Shown here piece after piece: positions 4,253 to 6,276 of a DNA stretch of 6,276 nucleotides; positions within the stretch are counted from its first letter, which is position 1, and every line of letters starts with the position of its first letter. The DNA comes from B21-G16 sp003644825 [NCBI: Candidatus Zhuqueibacterota bacterium]. GTDB lineage: Bacteria; SM23-31; B21-G16. The position numbers were made by a program, and so were the translations under genes. The DNA lies in NCBI GenBank assembly GCA_003644825.1, contig QNDJ01000113.1:1-6276 (forward strand), in the 5' to 3' direction. The notes under the pieces were generated by a model. It did no database searches. It saw nothing but the letters and a program-made list of their open reading frames with translations, and had not been told where the DNA came from.

Positions 4253-6276
4253 TCAAAAAGACCTTCCAAATTGAAAGTGGGGTCGTAATACACCTTTTCT
4301 TTTCCCATAGATAAAGTTATCAAACCCATAACCCAGGTCTATTCCCATCATACCCATCATAGGCATAAATATTCTTATACCAACACCAACAGAACGCTTT
4401 AAATCAAATAAATCAGCTTCTCTTAAGGAACCCCAGTTATTTCCAGCTTCAGCAAAGAACAACCCATACATTGTTGGGTTCTGAGAAATCGGGAATCTCA
4501 ACTCCGTTGTGAACTTTAACTTGACTTTACCACCAAGAGGATACCCGTCAGATGTTAATGGCCCAACTCTTCTTTCCTGGTAACCTCTTAATGGTGTTCC
4601 AATTGAGAGGGCACTTCCACCCATAAAAAACATCTCTATTGGCGAAATATAAGCATGTTTTTTCAATTCTTTGATAAATCCTGCCTCCAGGTTCTCATAT
4701 AAAACAAACTTTCCAAATGCAGGAAAATACCATTCGCATCTCAGCTCATTCTTGAGAAAATCCTCTGTTCCACCAAGAAACGAACCCGAAAACTGGGTCG
4801 TTAAGGATACAGTGGAACCCATTGTTGGAAATTCAGGCCTATTCTTACTATCCCGTGAAATTATCTGGGTAATACTCCTTCTCTGGGTTTTATCTCTTCC
4901 AAGAAGAAAGTTTCTAAGGTCTATATCATTTCGAACATCTGAAATCTGATTTTTAGACACTTCAAATATCCAGTCCCCCCTGAAATAATTATCAGGCCAG
5001 GTAAATCTTCTTCCTATTCTGAGGTTTCCTCCTTTTGTTTTTTGTGTATATCCATACCAGTCACCGCCTCTTTTCACGTCGAAAAGAGTAAATCCACCCA
5101 AAGTCGGTGTACCAAAAAGCCAGGGCTCTGTAAAACTTATCTGAAAAGACCTGTAAATCCTCCCGAATTGCCAGTCTATCAGAAATCTCTGCCCCCTGCC
5201 AAAGAGATTGTTCATCGAAATTCCAAGACTTCCTATTATACCATCTCTTTCACTATAGCCAGCAGACATATTAGCAGTTTGAGTAGATTTTTCTTCAACC
5301 CTGAATGCGATATTTACCTTTTTTTCATTCACTGGTATTACATTAATATCCACGTTGGCAAAATAATTCAACACAAAAATATCTCTCTGACTTCTTTGAA
5401 TTAAAAGACTGGAGAACGTATCACCCGGCGCAATCTTAAGCTCCCTCCGAATGACATTTTCCCTGGTTTTTGTATTTCCTACAATATCAATTCTGTTAAT
5501 TACTACAGGATTTCTCTCGACAATATTAATTTTAACATTAACAGTATCTAAAGCAGTAGGGATTTCCTGCTGATTAAACTGGGTATAAAGGTAGCCTCTA
5601 TCATAATATAGCTGATTTATATTTTTCAGGCCTTTTTCAAATTTTTCTTTATTGTATTCCTCACCTTCTCTAATTCCCAGGAATAGTTTGAGAAATTCAG
5701 AATCGTATATTTTATTTCCCTCGAAAGATATTTTCCCAAAATAATATTTAACACCCTCATTAATCTTTATATTAATGAACATATCTTCCTTATTATCGGC
5801 ATAATATATTGAATCAGATACAATTTCAGCATCCCTAAAACCGTTTTTTCTGTAAAATTTTAAAATGTTTTCAAGGTCTTTCTTATATTCATCTTTTTTG
5901 AAATCACCACTTCTCCACCACCTGTCTTCTTTAGTTTTTTTCATCTGTTTTTTTAGCTTTCCATCATCGAAAGATTTATTACCTGTGAAAGTAATCTGTT
6001 TTATCTGAACCTTTTTCCCTTCATTTATGTTAATTATCAGGTCTACCTTATCTTTATCTTCAGACTGTTTTGTATTTGCATCAATTTTTGCCAGAAGATA
6101 TCCTTTATCGTTGTATAGCTTTTTCAATTTGTTTATACCTTTTGAAAGCCTTGTTGGATTTATTATCTGCCCTCTATAGAAATCAAGGTTATCTTCTACT
6201 TCTTTAGTTTTCAGTTTTTTATTTCCCTTAATTTCAATTTTATTCAGCCTCGGAAACTCTTTTACTTTTATAAGAA
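4253..6276 (-). CDS. bamA: Outer-membrane protein assembly factor BamA, 5'-truncated by window edge
   Basis: BamA is the Omp85-family core of the machine that folds and inserts beta-barrel proteins into the outer membrane. The frame is open from the right edge to the TGA at 4255-4253, giving 673 visible residues. A TTG at 6127 is internal: the codons upstream of it continue a POTRA domain (VKEFPRLNKIEIKGNKKLK), so the real start is off the window. Four POTRA domains are visible, at about 4-86, 88-172, 175-255 and 257-329, each with an I-x-(F/I)-x-GN motif. By alignment with E. coli BamA they are POTRA 2-5; POTRA 1 and the signal peptide are missing only because of the cut. The second visible one keeps the WW...GD-x-K segment of E. 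coli POTRA 3. The 16-stranded barrel occupies about 332-673, with the conserved loop-6 arginine at R563 (PLRGYQ). The protein ends HFQFGRSF, a beta signal with terminal phenylalanine. The pairing with the Skp-like gene is a common Bam arrangement. Confidence 0.97.
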   Translation of the reverse strand, partial: LIKVKEFPRLNKIEIKGNKKLKTKEVEDNLDFYRGQIINPTRLSKGINKLKKLYNDKGYLLAKIDANTKQSEDKDKVDLIININEGKKVQIKQITFTGNKSFDDGKLKKQMKKTKEDRWWRSGDFKKDEYKKDLENILKFYRKNGFRDAEIVSDSIYYADNKEDMFINIKINEGVKYYFGKISFEGNKIYDSEFLKLFLGIREGEEYNKEKFEKGLKNINQLYYDRGYLYTQFNQQEIPTALDTVNVKINIVERNPVVINRIDIVGNTKTRENVIRRELKIAPGDTFSSLLIQRSQRDIFVLNYFANVDINVIPVNEKKVNIAFRVEEKSTQTANMSAGYSERDGIIGSLGISMNNLFGRGQRFLIDWQFGRIYRSFQISFTEPWLFGTPTLGGFTLFDVKRGGDWYGYTQKTKGGNLRIGRRFTWPDNYFRGDWIFEVSKNQISDVRNDIDLRNFLLGRDKTQRRSITQIISRDSKNRPEFPTMGSTVSLTTQFSGSFLGGTEDFLKNELRCEWYFPAFGKFVLYENLEAGFIKELKKHAYISPIEMFFMGGSALSIGTPLRGYQERRVGPLTSDGYPLGGKVKLKFTTELRFPISQNPTMYGLFFAEAGNNWGSLREADLFDLKRSVGVGIRIFMPMMGMMGIDLGYGFDNFIYGKRKGVLRPHFQFGRSF
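4262..4267 (-). promoter_or_regulatory. Alternative Shine-Dalgarno site for the Skp-like gene (upstream start)
   Basis: On the minus strand this reads GGAAGG, in the last codons of bamA, 8 nt before the ATG at 4253 that overlaps the bamA TGA. It would serve a 12-residue longer product. It also encodes part of the conserved BamA C-terminus (G-R-S-F), which alone may explain the sequence. Confidence 0.3.

Noticed and set aside
6125-6127. TTG at 6127 as the start of bamA
   Set aside because: The same frame is open to the right edge and the 49 upstream codons complete a POTRA domain, so the TTG is an internal leucine codon.
1-6276. CRISPR array, insertion sequence, tRNA, riboswitch or novel defence system
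   Set aside because: Coding sequence of recognised envelope and folate genes fills almost the whole window; I saw no spaced direct repeats, transposase, clover-leaf or structured leader.

Overview
The window carries one tightly packed operon, read entirely on the minus strand (right to left). It encodes outer-membrane assembly and the first steps of lipid A synthesis, and then enters folate synthesis. In transcription order the genes are: bamA (5' end lost off the right edge), an ompH/skp-type periplasmic chaperone, lpxD, a fused lpxC/fabZ, lpxA, folB, and the first 18 codons of folK, which runs off the left edge. Intergenic gaps range from a 1-nt overlap to about 37 nt. No promoter or terminator is convincing, so both operon ends lie outside the window. 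No tRNA, rRNA, CRISPR array, insertion sequence or other mobile element is visible, and no gene-free stretch exceeds 40 bases.

Organism: the cell is a diderm that makes lipid A, because BamA, Skp, LpxA, LpxC and LpxD are all encoded. The DNA is AT-rich. The LpxC-FabZ fusion in a bamA-ompH-lpxD-lpxC/fabZ-lpxA order is known from the Bacteroidota/Chlorobi (FCB) group and several uncultivated candidate phyla. Proteobacteria keep lpxC and fabZ as separate genes. An FCB-like or candidate-phylum bacterium is therefore the best guess; this is an inference from gene architecture, not a phylogenetic placement.

Layout: positions 6276-4253 hold the BamA C-terminal 673 residues (four POTRA domains plus the whole barrel). 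Positions 4217-3669 hold the Skp-like chaperone, 3665-2646 lpxD, 2608-1214 lpxC/fabZ, 1193-420 lpxA, 418-56 folB, and 56-1 the folK start. The one non-coding element of note is a perfect 12-bp all-A/T inverted repeat (2621-2648), lying between the lpxD stop codon and the lpxC ribosome-binding site.

How the genes work together: LpxA, LpxC and LpxD carry out the first three reactions of lipid A synthesis. FabZ works on 3-hydroxyacyl-ACP, the same type of acyl donor LpxA and LpxD consume, so the fusion joins the competing fates of that pool. BamA and Skp fold and insert outer-membrane proteins, including those that export lipopolysaccharide. FolB and FolK catalyse consecutive steps toward tetrahydrofolate and appear to share only the transcript. 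The content is conventional; I found no sign of a previously undescribed system. The most useful observations are the folK start at the left edge, the hairpin, and the two competing starts of the chaperone gene.
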